Positions 8,503 through 17,346 of a stretch of DNA of 53,504 nt are shown here, one piece after another (the stretch's first letter is position 1; every line of letters begins with the position of its first letter). Origin of the DNA: Pacificibacter marinus (GTDB taxonomy: Bacteria; Pseudomonadota; Alphaproteobacteria; Rhodobacterales; Rhodobacteraceae); contig NZ_JAHKPU010000042.1 of the NCBI RefSeq assembly GCF_018860505.1, positions 42,376 to 95,879 on the forward strand. Reading direction: 5' to 3'. The notes beneath the pieces are model-generated. The model had not been told where the DNA came from. It made no database searches and worked only from the letters and a program-made list of their open reading frames with translations. Position numbers and translations under genes: made by a program.

Positions 8503-9894
8503 TTACAGCAAAAATGTTGCGGCCAGCCCAAGGAACGCGAAGAAACCGACAATATCCGTCACTGTGGTCACAAACGCGCCAGAGGCCAAAGCAGGATCAA
8601 CCCCGATCCGCTCAAGCACGACAGGCACACCTATACCAGCAAGTCCCGCAACCACCAAATTGATCACCATGGCCACGGCAATAACACCGCCCAGCGCCAG
8701 TGATCCGAACCATACAAGGCCGACCAAGCCCATGATAACAGCGAATATAATCCCGTTAACCAACCCGACTAAAATTTCACGACGGATAACCCGCCAAACG
8801 TTAGCGCCAGTCAAATCGCGTGTGGCGATGGCGCGCACCGCCACAGTCAGGGCTTGAGTACCGGCGTTGCCACCCATGGAAGCCACGATGGGCATCAACA
8901 CAGCCAAGGCGACCAGAGCCGTGATCGTTCCTTCGAATTGGGAAATGACCAATGAGGCCATGATGGCCGTCAACAGGTTCACCCCCAGCCAAGGCAAGCG
9001 CTGTTTGACCGTATCAAAAACGCGGTCAGTCAAGGTGCCTTCACCGACCCCCGCCAGACGCAGAATGTCTTCCTCGTGCTCTTCATCGAGCACGTTCATC
9101 GCGTCATCGATGGTAATCACGCCGATCAAACGGTCATCTTCATCCACGACAGGCGCTGAAATCATATGGTATTGGTTGAACGCGTAGGCCACATCGGATT
9201 CGCTCTCATCAACGCGAAAGGTGCGAAACCCCGGCTCTAGAATATCATTCAGCTTTTGCGCCCGTGGCGCGCCCAAGATTTTGCCCAAGGTCACATGACC
9301 AATAGGATGCAACAAAGGGTCAGTGATCACCATGTGATAGAAATCTTCTGGCAACCCTTCGGCTTCGCGCATGTAGTCAATGGCTTGGCCAACGGTCCAG
9401 TGTTCTGGCCCCATCACCACCTCGCGCTGCATCAAACGACCAGCTGAGAACTCTGGGTAGGACAAGGATTGCTCGACGGCGACACGATCTGCGTCCTCAA
9501 GAGAGGCCAGAATGGTTTCTTGTGCCCCCTCTTCAAGATCTTCGATCAGATCGACAACATCATCCGAATCCAAATCACGCACAGCATCGGCCAAGACTTC
9601 TGGCCGCATGAGCGCTATGACTTCTTCGCGAATACCATCATCGACTTCTGACAGAATCTCACCATCAAGCTCGCGTCCGTACAATTCGATGATCCGCCGG
9701 CGATCAAAGGCGTTCACCTGCTCCAGAATATCGGCGATATCGGCCGCGTGCAGCGGCTCCATCAGCGCGACAAGTTGCGCTTGGTCCTGAGTTTCCAGCG
9801 CAAAAATAATCGACGACAACAGGCGCGGCGCTAGTACATAGGCATCCTCGTCATGGGGGTCGTTTTCTGTCTCGGGTGTTGTCTCTTCGACCAT
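8503..9894 (-). CDS. mgtE: Magnesium transporter MgtE
   Basis: A 463-residue MgtE channel. It has an N-terminal helical superhelix domain (about residues 20-130, HAADIADILEQV and acidic repeats such as LDSDDVVDLIEDLEEGAQE), then a CBS pair (about 135-260, with MISAPVVDEDDRLIGVITID), then the C-terminal five-helix pore domain (about 290-463, MPIVASMGGNAGTQALTVAV). The GGNAGTQ motif lines the Mg2+ path and is the family hallmark. The acidic cytosolic part gates the channel by binding Mg2+. The upstream 133-base region is divergent with guaD and contains no Mg2+ riboswitch that I can recognise. Confidence 0.95.
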   Translation of the reverse strand: MVEETTPETENDPHDEDAYVLAPRLLSSIIFALETQDQAQLVALMEPLHAADIADILEQVNAFDRRRIIELYGRELDGEILSEVDDGIREEVIALMRPEVLADAVRDLDSDDVVDLIEDLEEGAQETILASLEDADRVAVEQSLSYPEFSAGRLMQREVVMGPEHWTVGQAIDYMREAEGLPEDFYHMVITDPLLHPIGHVTLGKILGAPRAQKLNDILEPGFRTFRVDESESDVAYAFNQYHMISAPVVDEDDRLIGVITIDDAMNVLDEEHEEDILRLAGVGEGTLTDRVFDTVKQRLPWLGVNLLTAIMASLVISQFEGTITALVALAVLMPIVASMGGNAGTQALTVAVRAIATRDLTGANVWRVIRREILVGLVNGIIFAVIMGLVGLVWFGSLALGGVIAVAMVINLVVAGLAGIGVPVVLERIGVDPALASGAFVTTVTDIVGFFAFLGLAATFLL

Positions 9895-10027
9895 AATGTG
9901 CTCGCGGTCTTTTAAGGTGCCTGTTTTACAGACTTTACGTCACGACGGCCCTGAGAAACAGAGGCAAGATCGATTTACCTTCGAAAATCATCCCCCTAAA
10001 CTGCAGCAACACATATCGGAGCCTTCT

Positions 10028-11338
10028 ATGATCCCTCATGCCCAAAAAGACTGCATCATCGCAGGCCAAATCCTGTCGTTTCACGGCGATCCGTTTGTGA
10101 TGCCCCCAACCGAGGCCGTCACAGTGCGCGCCGGTGCGCTGCAGATCGCGGATGGGCGCATCAAAGACATCGCGGATCTGGCGGTTTTGCGCACCAAGCA
10201 CCCCGATTTACCCGTGATTGACCATGGTGACGCCCTGATCACGCCTGGGTTTGTCGATGCCCATGCGCATTACCCGCAAACAGGGATCATCGCCTCATGG
10301 GGCAAGCGGCTGATTGACTGGCTCAACACCTATACATTCCCCGAAGAGCAGCGGTTTCACGATGCCGCTTACGCCCGCGAGATCGCAGCACTTTACTTGG
10401 ATTTTCTGCTCGCCAATGGCACGACATCTGTCACATCCTTTTGCACCATTCACCCCGAATCTGTAGAGGCCCTGTTTGAAGCGGGTGAGACACGCGGGAT
10501 GCGCATTATCGCGGGTAAAACCTGCATGGACCGTGACACAGCACCCGAAGGCCTGCGCGATACGGCGCAGACAGCTTATGATCAATCGAAAGCTCTGATT
10601 GAACGTTGGCACCTAAAATCACGCGCCACCTATGCGATCACACCACGGTTTTCGCCGACTTCGACGCTTGAACAGCTTGAGGCGCTTGGCGCACTATGGG
10701 CCGAAAACCCCAGTTGTTTGATGCAAACTCATTTGAGCGAACAAACTGACGAAGTCGCTTGGGTCAAATCACTTTATCCCGAATCTCGTGATTATTTGGA
10801 CACCTATGAACAGTTCGGCCTGATCGGCAAAGGCGCTTTGTTCGGCCATGCTATCTATTTGGAACCGCGCGAAATCGCACGGCTGCAAGAGACTGGCAGC
10901 TCGCTGGTTCATTGCCCGACCTCCAACACGTTTATCGGCTCAGGTCTATTTGACATGGCCGCGCGCAAAGCTGACGGGCTGCGTGTGGGCCTAGCGACGG
11001 ATACAGGTGGCGGGTCGAGTTTTTCAATGTTGCGCACCATGGCGGCAAGTTATGAAATCGGCCAATTGCGCGGCACGGCCTTGCACCCTGCTCAACTCTT
11101 GTGGCTCGCGACACGCGGATCATCCGAAGCGCTGCATCAAGAACACCAGATCGGCAGCATCGCTGTCGGGATTGAGGCTGATTTGACGGTGATCGATTTG
11201 GCCTCCACCCCCGCCATAGCGCAACGCGCACGGCAGTCTACAGACGTCTGGGAAGCGATTTTCCCGACCATCATGATGGGCGACGATCGGGCTATTGTGG
11301 AGACTTATGTGATGGGACGGGCGATGCGCCCCACCTGA
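10028..11338 (+). CDS. guaD: Guanine deaminase
   Basis: A 436-residue amidohydrolase that converts guanine to xanthine. The metal-binding HxH is in VDAHAHYPQTG, a long guanine-deaminase-specific region follows (KTCMDRDTAPEGL, YAITPRFSPTST), then the later ligands QTHLSEQ and LATDTGGGSSFSM. The start ATG 10028 is chosen because CGGAG precedes it and the protein then begins with a short strand before the amidohydrolase core; an upstream ATG at 9896 would add 44 unlike residues. It converges on the CAP lipoprotein gene with a 9-base gap. The nearby second purine deaminase (11886-13229) suggests a local purine-base salvage or catabolic role. Confidence 0.93.
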   Translation: MIPHAQKDCIIAGQILSFHGDPFVMPPTEAVTVRAGALQIADGRIKDIADLAVLRTKHPDLPVIDHGDALITPGFVDAHAHYPQTGIIASWGKRLIDWLNTYTFPEEQRFHDAAYAREIAALYLDFLLANGTTSVTSFCTIHPESVEALFEAGETRGMRIIAGKTCMDRDTAPEGLRDTAQTAYDQSKALIERWHLKSRATYAITPRFSPTSTLEQLEALGALWAENPSCLMQTHLSEQTDEVAWVKSLYPESRDYLDTYEQFGLIGKGALFGHAIYLEPREIARLQETGSSLVHCPTSNTFIGSGLFDMAARKADGLRVGLATDTGGGSSFSMLRTMAASYEIGQLRGTALHPAQLLWLATRGSSEALHQEHQIGSIAVGIEADLTVIDLASTPAIAQRARQSTDVWEAIFPTIMMGDDRAIVETYVMGRAMRPT

Positions 11339-11347
11339 CATGTCTAT

Positions 11348-11842
11348 CTAGCAGCGACTGCCAAACACCGTCACGTAACGCGCCCCTTCGCCAATCCCGA
11401 TGCCGATCTCGTTAAATCGGCGGTTCAAGATGTTATCACGATGACCTTTTGAGGCCATCCAGCCTTGCACAGCGGCTTGGATCGAAGCGTGCCCCATCGA
11501 GATGTTTTCGCCTACGATGCAATATTGATATCCCACTTGCCGCGCACGATCAGCTGCGGTGCCACCACCAGAGCCAATGTGCGAGAAAATGTTATTGCTG
11601 ACCATATCGTCCACATGCCCGCGTGCGGCGCGAGTCAGCAGGCCATTGTACTCCAAAGGCTGCAAGCCGTAGTTCGCACGTTCAGCGTTGATGGCGGATA
11701 AGACTTCTCCCTCGGCCGCAATAGCGGTATTCACACCACTGACCTGCACGGGCACTGTTTGCGTAAATCCCGCACCTGTTTGGCTTTGGCAGGCGGTCAA
11801 CGCCAATGCGGCGCACAAGCCGAAAAGTGGTATTTTCAACAT
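11348..11842 (-). CDS. CAP (SCP/PR-1)-domain lipoprotein
   Basis: A 164-residue exported protein with a lipoprotein signal (LTAC, modified Cys18) and a CAP domain from about residue 45 to the end. CAP landmarks are present: NAERANYGLQPLEYN, AARGHVDDMV with FSHIG, VGENI, and GWMASKGHRDNILN. A pair of Cys near the end of the domain (Cys in YQYCIVGEN and the C-terminal GSRC) could form a disulfide. Bacterial CAP proteins are cell-surface or periplasmic and of unknown function; some may be proteases or lipid binders. GAGGAACC precedes the ATG. It follows the deaminase gene on the same strand by 43 bases and may be cotranscribed with it. Confidence 0.85.
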   Translation of the reverse strand: MLKIPLFGLCAALALTACQSQTGAGFTQTVPVQVSGVNTAIAAEGEVLSAINAERANYGLQPLEYNGLLTRAARGHVDDMVSNNIFSHIGSGGGTAADRARQVGYQYCIVGENISMGHASIQAAVQGWMASKGHRDNILNRRFNEIGIGIGEGARYVTVFGSRC

Positions 11843-11885
11843 CGATTTGGTTCCTCATAAAATTATCAACTGCGCCATAGACGCT

Positions 11886-13229
11886 TTAAAAGTCCATCAG
11901 GCCACGCACCAATCTGGATTGCTCTTGCAACACGCGCGCCATGTCCATCGTCGTGAGCCAACCGTCTTTTACAACAGGCTTGCCTTCAACGAACAGGTGT
12001 TTGACCTGTGTTGGCCCCGCCAACAACAAAGCGGCGGGGTCCCAACTGCCGGAAGATTCGATATCTGACACATCCCAAACCGCAATATCTGCGCGCATTC
12101 CCACAGCGATTTGCCCCAGATCGTCGCGACCTAACACTTGCGCACCACCGCGTGTCGCAATTTCCAGCGCCTCACGGGGGCTCATTTTATCTGCGCCATT
12201 CATCACCCGCTGCAACAGCATGGCTTGGCGTGCCTCGGACACAAGATTGCTGGCGTCATTTGAGGCCGACCCATCGACCCCAAGGCCCACAGGCACGCCC
12301 GCATCACGCATCGCACGCACAGGGGCGATGCCTGATCCAAGCCTGCAATTGGAACAGGGGCAATGAGCCACGCCTGTGCCTGTTTTAGCAAACAGCTCGA
12401 TTTCTGAAACATCCAATTTGACGCAATGGGCGTGCCAAACGTCAGGTCCAACCCACCCCAAATCTTGTGCGTATTGACCCGGCCGACATCCAAACGCTTT
12501 CAGAGAATAGGCGATATCTTCATCGTTTTCCGCCAAATGCGTGTGCATCATCACGCCCTTATCACGCGCCAAAATCGCGGCATCGCGCATCAAATCTTGA
12601 CTGACGGAAAATGGCGAACAGGGCGCCACGCCGACACGGATCATCGCGCCTGGATTTGGATCGTGAAAAGCATCTATCACGCGTAAACTGTCGTTCAAGA
12701 TATCGCCTTCGCGCTCGACCAAACTGTCGGGGGGCAAACCGCCGTCACTTTCGCCGATGCTCATCGCGCCGCGCATTGCGTGCAAGCGTAGACCGACTTG
12801 ATTGGCCGCATCTATCGTATCCTCAAGACGCGATCCGTTGGGGTAGAGATACAGATGATCGGATGTGAGAGAACAGCCAGAAAAAGCCAATTCAGCCAAG
12901 CCAACCATAGCTGAGACACGTATGTGATCCGGAGTAAACTTCGCCCAGATCGGATAGAGTTTTTGCAGCCAGCCGAACAGTAACGCGTTTTGTGCCTCAG
13001 GTACGGCACGAGTCAGAGTTTGAAACAGATGGTGGTGCGTATTCACGAGGCCCGGCGTGACAACGCAGCCGCGCGCATCAATGATCTGAGCGTCATCATC
13101 ATAGAGCAATGCGCCGACAGCTTCGATCACGCCATCGCGCACCAAGACATCACCGCCTTTAATCTCTCGGCGCCTGTCGTCCATTGTGACAAGAACGTCT
13201 GCACCACGGATGATAAAACATGAGTGCAT
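11886..13229 (-). CDS. 8-oxoguanine deaminase-like amidohydrolase (AtzB/TrzN group)
   Basis: A 447-residue metal-dependent hydrolase. N-terminal metal ligands are in GLVNTHHHLFQTLTR, followed by HTHLAEN, WHAHCVKL, and the aspartate region GLGVDGSASNDASN. The VDGSASND motif and the LYPIWAKFTPD segment are typical of the group that contains 8-oxoguanine deaminase and hydroxydechloroatrazine ethylaminohydrolase. Deamination of 8-oxoguanine to uric acid is therefore the best guess; cytosine, isoguanine or triazine derivatives are alternatives. Together with guaD about 0.5 kb away it gives two purine deaminases in one locus. Gene order suggests transcription with the CAP lipoprotein gene downstream. 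Confidence 0.8.
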   Translation of the reverse strand: MHSCFIIRGADVLVTMDDRRREIKGGDVLVRDGVIEAVGALLYDDDAQIIDARGCVVTPGLVNTHHHLFQTLTRAVPEAQNALLFGWLQKLYPIWAKFTPDHIRVSAMVGLAELAFSGCSLTSDHLYLYPNGSRLEDTIDAANQVGLRLHAMRGAMSIGESDGGLPPDSLVEREGDILNDSLRVIDAFHDPNPGAMIRVGVAPCSPFSVSQDLMRDAAILARDKGVMMHTHLAENDEDIAYSLKAFGCRPGQYAQDLGWVGPDVWHAHCVKLDVSEIELFAKTGTGVAHCPCSNCRLGSGIAPVRAMRDAGVPVGLGVDGSASNDASNLVSEARQAMLLQRVMNGADKMSPREALEIATRGGAQVLGRDDLGQIAVGMRADIAVWDVSDIESSGSWDPAALLLAGPTQVKHLFVEGKPVVKDGWLTTMDMARVLQEQSRLVRGLMDF

Positions 13230-13283
13230 CTACTGCTTTTCACCTCGCCTGTTTTTAACGCCACATATAACCAATATTTGTGG

Positions 13284-14093
13284 TTACACGTCTTTCAACA
13301 ATTCTAAAGCCTCGGCCAACAAAGCCTGAGATCCCGCAGCCAAAATACGCCCACCGTTTTGCGCAGATTTTCCTTGCCAGTCCGTTACCACGCCCCCTGC
13401 GGCCTCGATCACACCGATCGGCCCCAAAATATCATAGGGTTGCAAACCCGCTTCGATTACAAGATCAATCTGCCCTGCCGCTAAAAGCGCATAGGCGTAA
13501 CAATCCATGCCGTACCGTGTCAGCTTGCACTGATTTGCCACGTTTTCAAAGCCCCTGCGGTCTGCGGCTGTGCCAACTTCAGGGAAAGTGGTGAAAATGA
13601 TAGCATCGCTTAAGCTCACGTCTTTGCGCGCCGCAAGCGGCCTTACGCCATGCGGCCCTGTCACTTCAGCAAGACCAAAGCCGCCAAAGAAGCGTTCCCC
13701 AATATAGGGTTGATCAATCACCCCCAGATGCACGCTTGCGTCATCGCGACAGGCAATCAAAACACCCCAAGTGGGTGTGCCAGAAATAAAACCCCGCGTC
13801 CCGTCGATAGGGTCCAAAACCCATGTCAGGCCAGATGTCCCCTCTTTGGGGCCGAACTCTTCGCCGTGAATGGCATCATCGGGGCGCATCTCGCTGATAA
13901 CTTTGCGCATGATTTCTTCAGCGCCGCGATCCGCAACGGTGACAGGATCAAAGCCAGCCGCTAATTTTGATTCTGTGCCCAGCGATGTACCGCGAAAATA
14001 TTGCAACGTCACCTCGCGCGCAGCGTCGGCTGCGGCATGTGCGGTTGCGATGAGGCTTGCTTGTTGCTCTGTGCCAATTTTTAACTGCGTCAT
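13284..14093 (-). CDS. hisN: Histidinol-phosphatase, inositol-monophosphatase family (HisN)
   Basis: A 269-residue Mg2+-dependent phosphatase. The IMPase motifs are GEEFG (metal ligand Glu), WVLDPIDGTRGF (the Asp-Pro-Ile-Asp-Gly-Thr metal centre) and YGMDCYAYALLAAGQIDLVIE. In actinobacteria and alphaproteobacteria this branch (HisN) removes phosphate from histidinol-phosphate in histidine biosynthesis; inositol-1-phosphatase or CysQ-like activity would be alternatives. The start ATG 14093 matches the conserved N-terminus; the upstream in-frame extension has no family similarity. No other his genes are in view, which is usual for hisN. Confidence 0.82.
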   Translation of the reverse strand: MTQLKIGTEQQASLIATAHAAADAAREVTLQYFRGTSLGTESKLAAGFDPVTVADRGAEEIMRKVISEMRPDDAIHGEEFGPKEGTSGLTWVLDPIDGTRGFISGTPTWGVLIACRDDASVHLGVIDQPYIGERFFGGFGLAEVTGPHGVRPLAARKDVSLSDAIIFTTFPEVGTAADRRGFENVANQCKLTRYGMDCYAYALLAAGQIDLVIEAGLQPYDILGPIGVIEAAGGVVTDWQGKSAQNGGRILAAGSQALLAEALELLKDV

Positions 14094-14271
14094 ACCGAGA
14101 ACACATCCTTTTGTGTTTTGATCTGCGCGGCGCGGGCTGTCTGATGCGGTGAAAAACCTCAAAGGCCATCACGCGCCAGCCTAGACCTTTGCGGTAAAGA
14201 CTCATACGCGATGCGTCAAGACGCAAGACCTCGTACTGAAAATGTAAAAAACCTGAACTAAAATATGCAAA

Positions 14272-14300
14272 GGTCCCGTGCCATAAGTGGCATCGGGACC
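14272..14300 (-). terminator. Rho-independent-like terminator after the PraR-type regulator
   Basis: GGTCCCG paired with CGGGACC, with additional inner pairing TGCC/GGCA around a short loop, forms a stable hairpin. Read on the minus strand it is followed by TTTGCATATTTT. It lies between the regulator's stop (14353) and the hisN start (14093). Confidence 0.6.
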
Positions 14301-14352
14301 ATTGAAAGACATCGTATTGATCAACAGTTACACTTGTAAGGCGCCACTTATA

Positions 14353-14727
14353 TCATGCGACGTCGGATAAAACTCGAGCCAATTCGAACAAACGACGGCG
14401 TTGGTTCTCTGGAATAGAATAGTAAGACCGCACCAACTCAAGTGCTTCTTTATCCGCAAGGATGTCCGCAGGAACTGATCCTGATACGGCGACATCCGTG
14501 TTTGCAGTGACATCTACACCTTCAAAGAAAAATGCGACAGGCACACCCAAGGCTTCTGAGATATCCCACAGGCGGGATGCCGATACACGATTCATTCCAG
14601 TTTCATATTTCTGAATCTGTTGAAACTTAATACCCACCTTTTCGGCGAGCTGCTGTTGCGTCATCCCGACCATCCAACGCCGATGGCGAACGCGCTTTCC
14701 TACATGTACATCCACAGGATGTTTCAT
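14353..14727 (-). CDS. XRE-family regulator of the PraR/PhrR type
   Basis: A 124-residue DNA-binding protein. The helix-turn-helix fills about residues 10-66 (HVGKRVRHRRWMVGMTQQQL, then VGIKFQQIQKYETGMNRVSA), followed by LGVPVAFFFEG. This is close to the rhizobial PhrR/PraR group, which represses quorum-sensing, attachment and acid-responsive genes; that comparison comes from my memory of the family, not from a search. AAGGAG lies 7 bases before the ATG. It is divergent from the quinone oxidoreductase across a 339-base AT-rich region with two palindromes that could be autoregulatory sites. It is followed by a hairpin terminator, so it is probably monocistronic. Confidence 0.83.
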   Translation of the reverse strand: MKHPVDVHVGKRVRHRRWMVGMTQQQLAEKVGIKFQQIQKYETGMNRVSASRLWDISEALGVPVAFFFEGVDVTANTDVAVSGSVPADILADKEALELVRSYYSIPENQRRRLFELARVLSDVA

Positions 14728-15066
14728 TCTAACCGCTCCTTACTGAGGTACACAAAATAACCTATGCGTGTGTAACAGAGTTCATCTGACTCGTGGTATT
14801 CCTCAACCTGTCTTTTTGGACAGGCCAGAAGAACAAACATATAACCACATGATAACTAATAACATTTATCACATTTTTCGCAAAGTTTAATAATTATCAT
14901 CGCTGCTAAAATCGATTTTTTGACTAAACCGCAGCGCGAGCATCTCATATTTTTCGCATTTTGCGAATATATTTAGCAATAAGCAACTTATCAATGCAGA
15001 GTGCAAAACTTAAAATGCGTCAATTCAACTTATTCATTTTCAGTGGCATTCGAGTATTGTTGCGCC
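14728..15066. other. AT-rich divergent control region with two hairpins, no gene
   Basis: No plausible coding sequence is visible. Two perfect inverted repeats stand out. CCTGTC-TTTTTG-GACAGG is at 14807-14824, about 80 bases upstream of the XRE regulator. TTCGCA-TTT-TGCGAA is at 14953-14967, about 100 bases upstream of the oxidoreductase. A partial copy, TTTTTCGCAAA, lies near 14874. The TTCGCA/TGCGAA words could be a regulator's binding sites. The whole stretch is clearly richer in A and T than the flanking genes, consistent with promoters for both. Confidence 0.5.
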
Positions 15067-16041
15067 ATGTCAAAACACACACCCGCATATCAAGTAATCG
15101 CAGCCAACACGCCCCCAAAATTAGTGACGCACCGCCTTCCGATCCTTCAAGCGCAGGACGTTCTTATAAAAGTACACGCTTGCGGCTTAAATTTTGCCGA
15201 CCTGTTGATGTGCTCAGGCAAATATCAGGACACGCCAGAGCTACCATTTACTTTGGGAATGGAATTCGCGGGCGAGATCATCGCCTTGGGCATCGGCGCA
15301 CCAAGCCATCTTGAAATTGGCTCACGTGTGGCGGCCTATACAGGACAAGGCGGCCTTGCGAATGTGGCGATAGCACCAGCACAGCGCTGCATCCCATTGC
15401 CCGACGCGCTGTCCTATGACGATGCAGCAGCTTTGCAGATTGCTTACGGCACCTCGCATATGGCGTTGACGTATAAAGCACACCTGCAACCTGGCGAACG
15501 CCTTGTTGTCACGGGGGCTGCAGGGGGCGTGGGTTTGACGGCAGTCGAACTGGGAAAACAACTTGGAGCCGAGGTGATTGCCGTTGCGCGTGGCGGTGCA
15601 AAACGTGAGATCGCGCGCAAAGCTGGTGCAGACCACGTGATCGATGCCGATGATCCAGACTTACGCGACAAGATCAAAGCACTGGGGGGCGCCGATGTTG
15701 TCTATGACGCAGTTGGTGGCGATCTGTTCGAGGCCTGCTTTCGTGCAACCAACCCCAATGGGCGTATCCTATTGATCGGCTTTGCGGGAGGCAACCTGCC
15801 GACAATAAAGCCCAATCACATGCTGGTCAAAAACATCACAGTGATCGGATTCTACTGGGGCGCTTATTTTGGCTTTGCGCCCGAAATCATCACAACGTCT
15901 CTGGGCCAACTGTTTGACTGGGCGGCGGCGGGCAAAATCACCCCGCATATTTCGCACCGTTTGCCTTTGGACCGCGCCGCCGAAGGTCTTGCCTTACTGA
16001 AAAACCGCCAAGCGGCTGGCAAGGTCATCATCACCCCCTAG
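15067..16041 (+). CDS. NADPH:quinone oxidoreductase-like zinc-free MDR protein
   Basis: A 324-residue medium-chain dehydrogenase/reductase of the quinone-oxidoreductase group. It has an N-terminal GroES-like domain (VHACGLNFADLLMCSGKY, LGMEFAGEI) and a Rossmann domain with the nucleotide motif VTGAAGGVGLTAVELG. The zinc ligands of alcohol dehydrogenases are absent, as expected for the QOR/crotonase-like branch. In family members the reaction is NADPH-dependent reduction of quinones or 2-alkenals. The ATG at 15067 is selected because the family starts about here; there is no clear ribosome site. It converges with the LysR gene with a 26-base gap. Confidence 0.87.
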   Translation: MSKHTPAYQVIAANTPPKLVTHRLPILQAQDVLIKVHACGLNFADLLMCSGKYQDTPELPFTLGMEFAGEIIALGIGAPSHLEIGSRVAAYTGQGGLANVAIAPAQRCIPLPDALSYDDAAALQIAYGTSHMALTYKAHLQPGERLVVTGAAGGVGLTAVELGKQLGAEVIAVARGGAKREIARKAGADHVIDADDPDLRDKIKALGGADVVYDAVGGDLFEACFRATNPNGRILLIGFAGGNLPTIKPNHMLVKNITVIGFYWGAYFGFAPEIITTSLGQLFDWAAAGKITPHISHRLPLDRAAEGLALLKNRQAAGKVIITP

Positions 16042-16067
16042 CCTCTGTGCCGTCATCACCCAAATCT

Positions 16068-16949
16068 TTACTGAGCCGCCAGACCGCGCGCCGTGAGACG
16101 CATATCATAAGAGGCGCGCAGTAAATCCCTGAGCGCGTTAAAGGCTTGGCCGCGTGCCATGTCTGAACTGTATAGATTAACCTGCTTGCTTTGCAATTCA
16201 GGCAAGGCTCCGCCATGCTGAACGGTCTCTGATTGCGGTGGCGTTGAACCGACCAGCATCGCATGAACCGCTAAATCTGCAGACACTGACGCCTCGATTG
16301 TGCGCGATTGATCGCTTTCAATAGCCATGTGCCACGGAATGCCGGCATCATCCAACGCTTTTTGCACGCCTTTGCGGAACAAACACTTGTGCTCAAACGC
16401 CAGTCGCAAAGGTCGTTGACGCCAAGCAACACCATTGACCGCGCCAACCCACACCAACGGCAATTCGACCAAAGTCTCGCCCCCTGCATCCAAAGTGTCT
16501 TCGGTGGTGAGAATCAAATCCACTTCGCCTTTGGCCAACATCTCTTTCAATTTCAGAGTGAAGGAAGACACAAGATGCACCCGCATCCGAGGATAGGCAT
16601 GGTTGAATTGTTGCAGCACCTGCGGAATCGAGGGATAAACGATATCATGAGGCACACCCAAAGTGATTTCGCCTTCAAATTCTTGCGCAGTCAAACGCCC
16701 GAACACTTCGTCGTTCAAATCCAGCATTCGGCGCGCATAGGACAACAACTGTTCGCCGTTGGCGGTTAAGGCGATGGTACGCGCCGTGCGATCCAGCAAT
16801 TTAAGATCAAGACTTTCCTCAAGGCGTTTAAGTTGCATCGAAACGGCAGACTGCGTGAGGTTCAAAAACCCTGCCGCACGCGTGACACCGCCGCAATCAG
16901 CCACGGCCACAAAAGACCGCAAAGCCGTCAGATCCAAATTTCGCGCCAT
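16068..16949 (-). CDS. LysR-family transcription regulator
   Basis: A 293-residue regulator with an N-terminal helix-turn-helix (LTALRSFVAVADCGGVTRAA, LTQSAVSMQLKRLEESL) and a periplasmic-binding-like effector domain (EGEITLGVPHDIVYPSIPQV). The helix-turn-helix resembles that of the IlvY/LrhA-type branch, but the effector cannot be deduced. GGAGATTGAT precedes the ATG. It is divergent from the DUF1127 gene, and a 9-bp inverted repeat with wide spacing lies between them, so control of the DUF1127 gene or of itself is possible. The only other gene close by is the convergent quinone oxidoreductase. Confidence 0.87.
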   Translation of the reverse strand: MARNLDLTALRSFVAVADCGGVTRAAGFLNLTQSAVSMQLKRLEESLDLKLLDRTARTIALTANGEQLLSYARRMLDLNDEVFGRLTAQEFEGEITLGVPHDIVYPSIPQVLQQFNHAYPRMRVHLVSSFTLKLKEMLAKGEVDLILTTEDTLDAGGETLVELPLVWVGAVNGVAWRQRPLRLAFEHKCLFRKGVQKALDDAGIPWHMAIESDQSRTIEASVSADLAVHAMLVGSTPPQSETVQHGGALPELQSKQVNLYSSDMARGQAFNALRDLLRASYDMRLTARGLAAQ

Positions 16950-16977
16950 ATCAATCTCCGTGATACATCAGTCAACA

Positions 16978-17031
16978 ATCATTCATTTTACTTATCATAA
17001 CAAATCGACGAAACATATCAACATGAATGAT
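16978..17031. promoter_or_regulatory. Paired ATCATTCAT / ATGAATGAT sites in LysR-DUF1127 divergent region
   Basis: A perfect 9-bp inverted repeat has arms at 16978-16986 and 17023-17031. The arms are 36 bases apart (centre-to-centre 45 bases, near four helical turns). It fits two half-sites bound by a regulator dimer or tetramer with looping, as LysR proteins do. The sequence between the arms is AT-rich and may hold the promoters. Confidence 0.4.
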
Positions 17032-17070
17032 ACGTAGATAGTGAAACATCACAAATAGGAAAGTAAAGCC

Positions 17071-17283
17071 ATGCTAACATTGACGCTTCAGCGCGCCTCT
17101 CGCGCCCGCCCCGCCAAATCCCTGTTGTCCCGCGTGATCCAAGCGCGCGCAGTGGCACGTCAACGCAAAGCATTGGCAGAGCTTGATGATAGCATCCTGT
17201 CAGACATCGGTATCACACGCGCACAAGCCGAATACGAATCTGAACGCCCAGCTTGGGATGTTCCGCAACACTGGATGAAATAA
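17071..17283 (+). CDS. DUF1127 (YjiS-like) small Arg-rich protein
   Basis: A 70-residue basic protein. The C-terminal DUF1127 motif is complete: RQRKALAELDDSILSDIGIT, then RAQAEYESERPAWDVP. Short DUF1127 proteins in alphaproteobacteria have been linked to RNA metabolism and phosphate or carbon adaptation (for example CcaF1-type proteins in Rhodobacter), but this member's role is unknown. It is preceded by GGAAAG, 10 bases from the ATG, and followed by its own terminator. The divergent LysR gene suggests conditional expression. Confidence 0.85.
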   Translation: MLTLTLQRASRARPAKSLLSRVIQARAVARQRKALAELDDSILSDIGITRAQAEYESERPAWDVPQHWMK

Positions 17284-17346
17284 GCCACGTTACTTCTCAT
17301 CAATATCGCCTGATTGGAATCATTGTCCCCGAACCATCAGCGATCC

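Noticed and set aside
16308-16769. 153-residue plus-strand open frame
   Set aside because: Antisense to the LysR gene; rich in His and Gln as expected of a mirrored frame.
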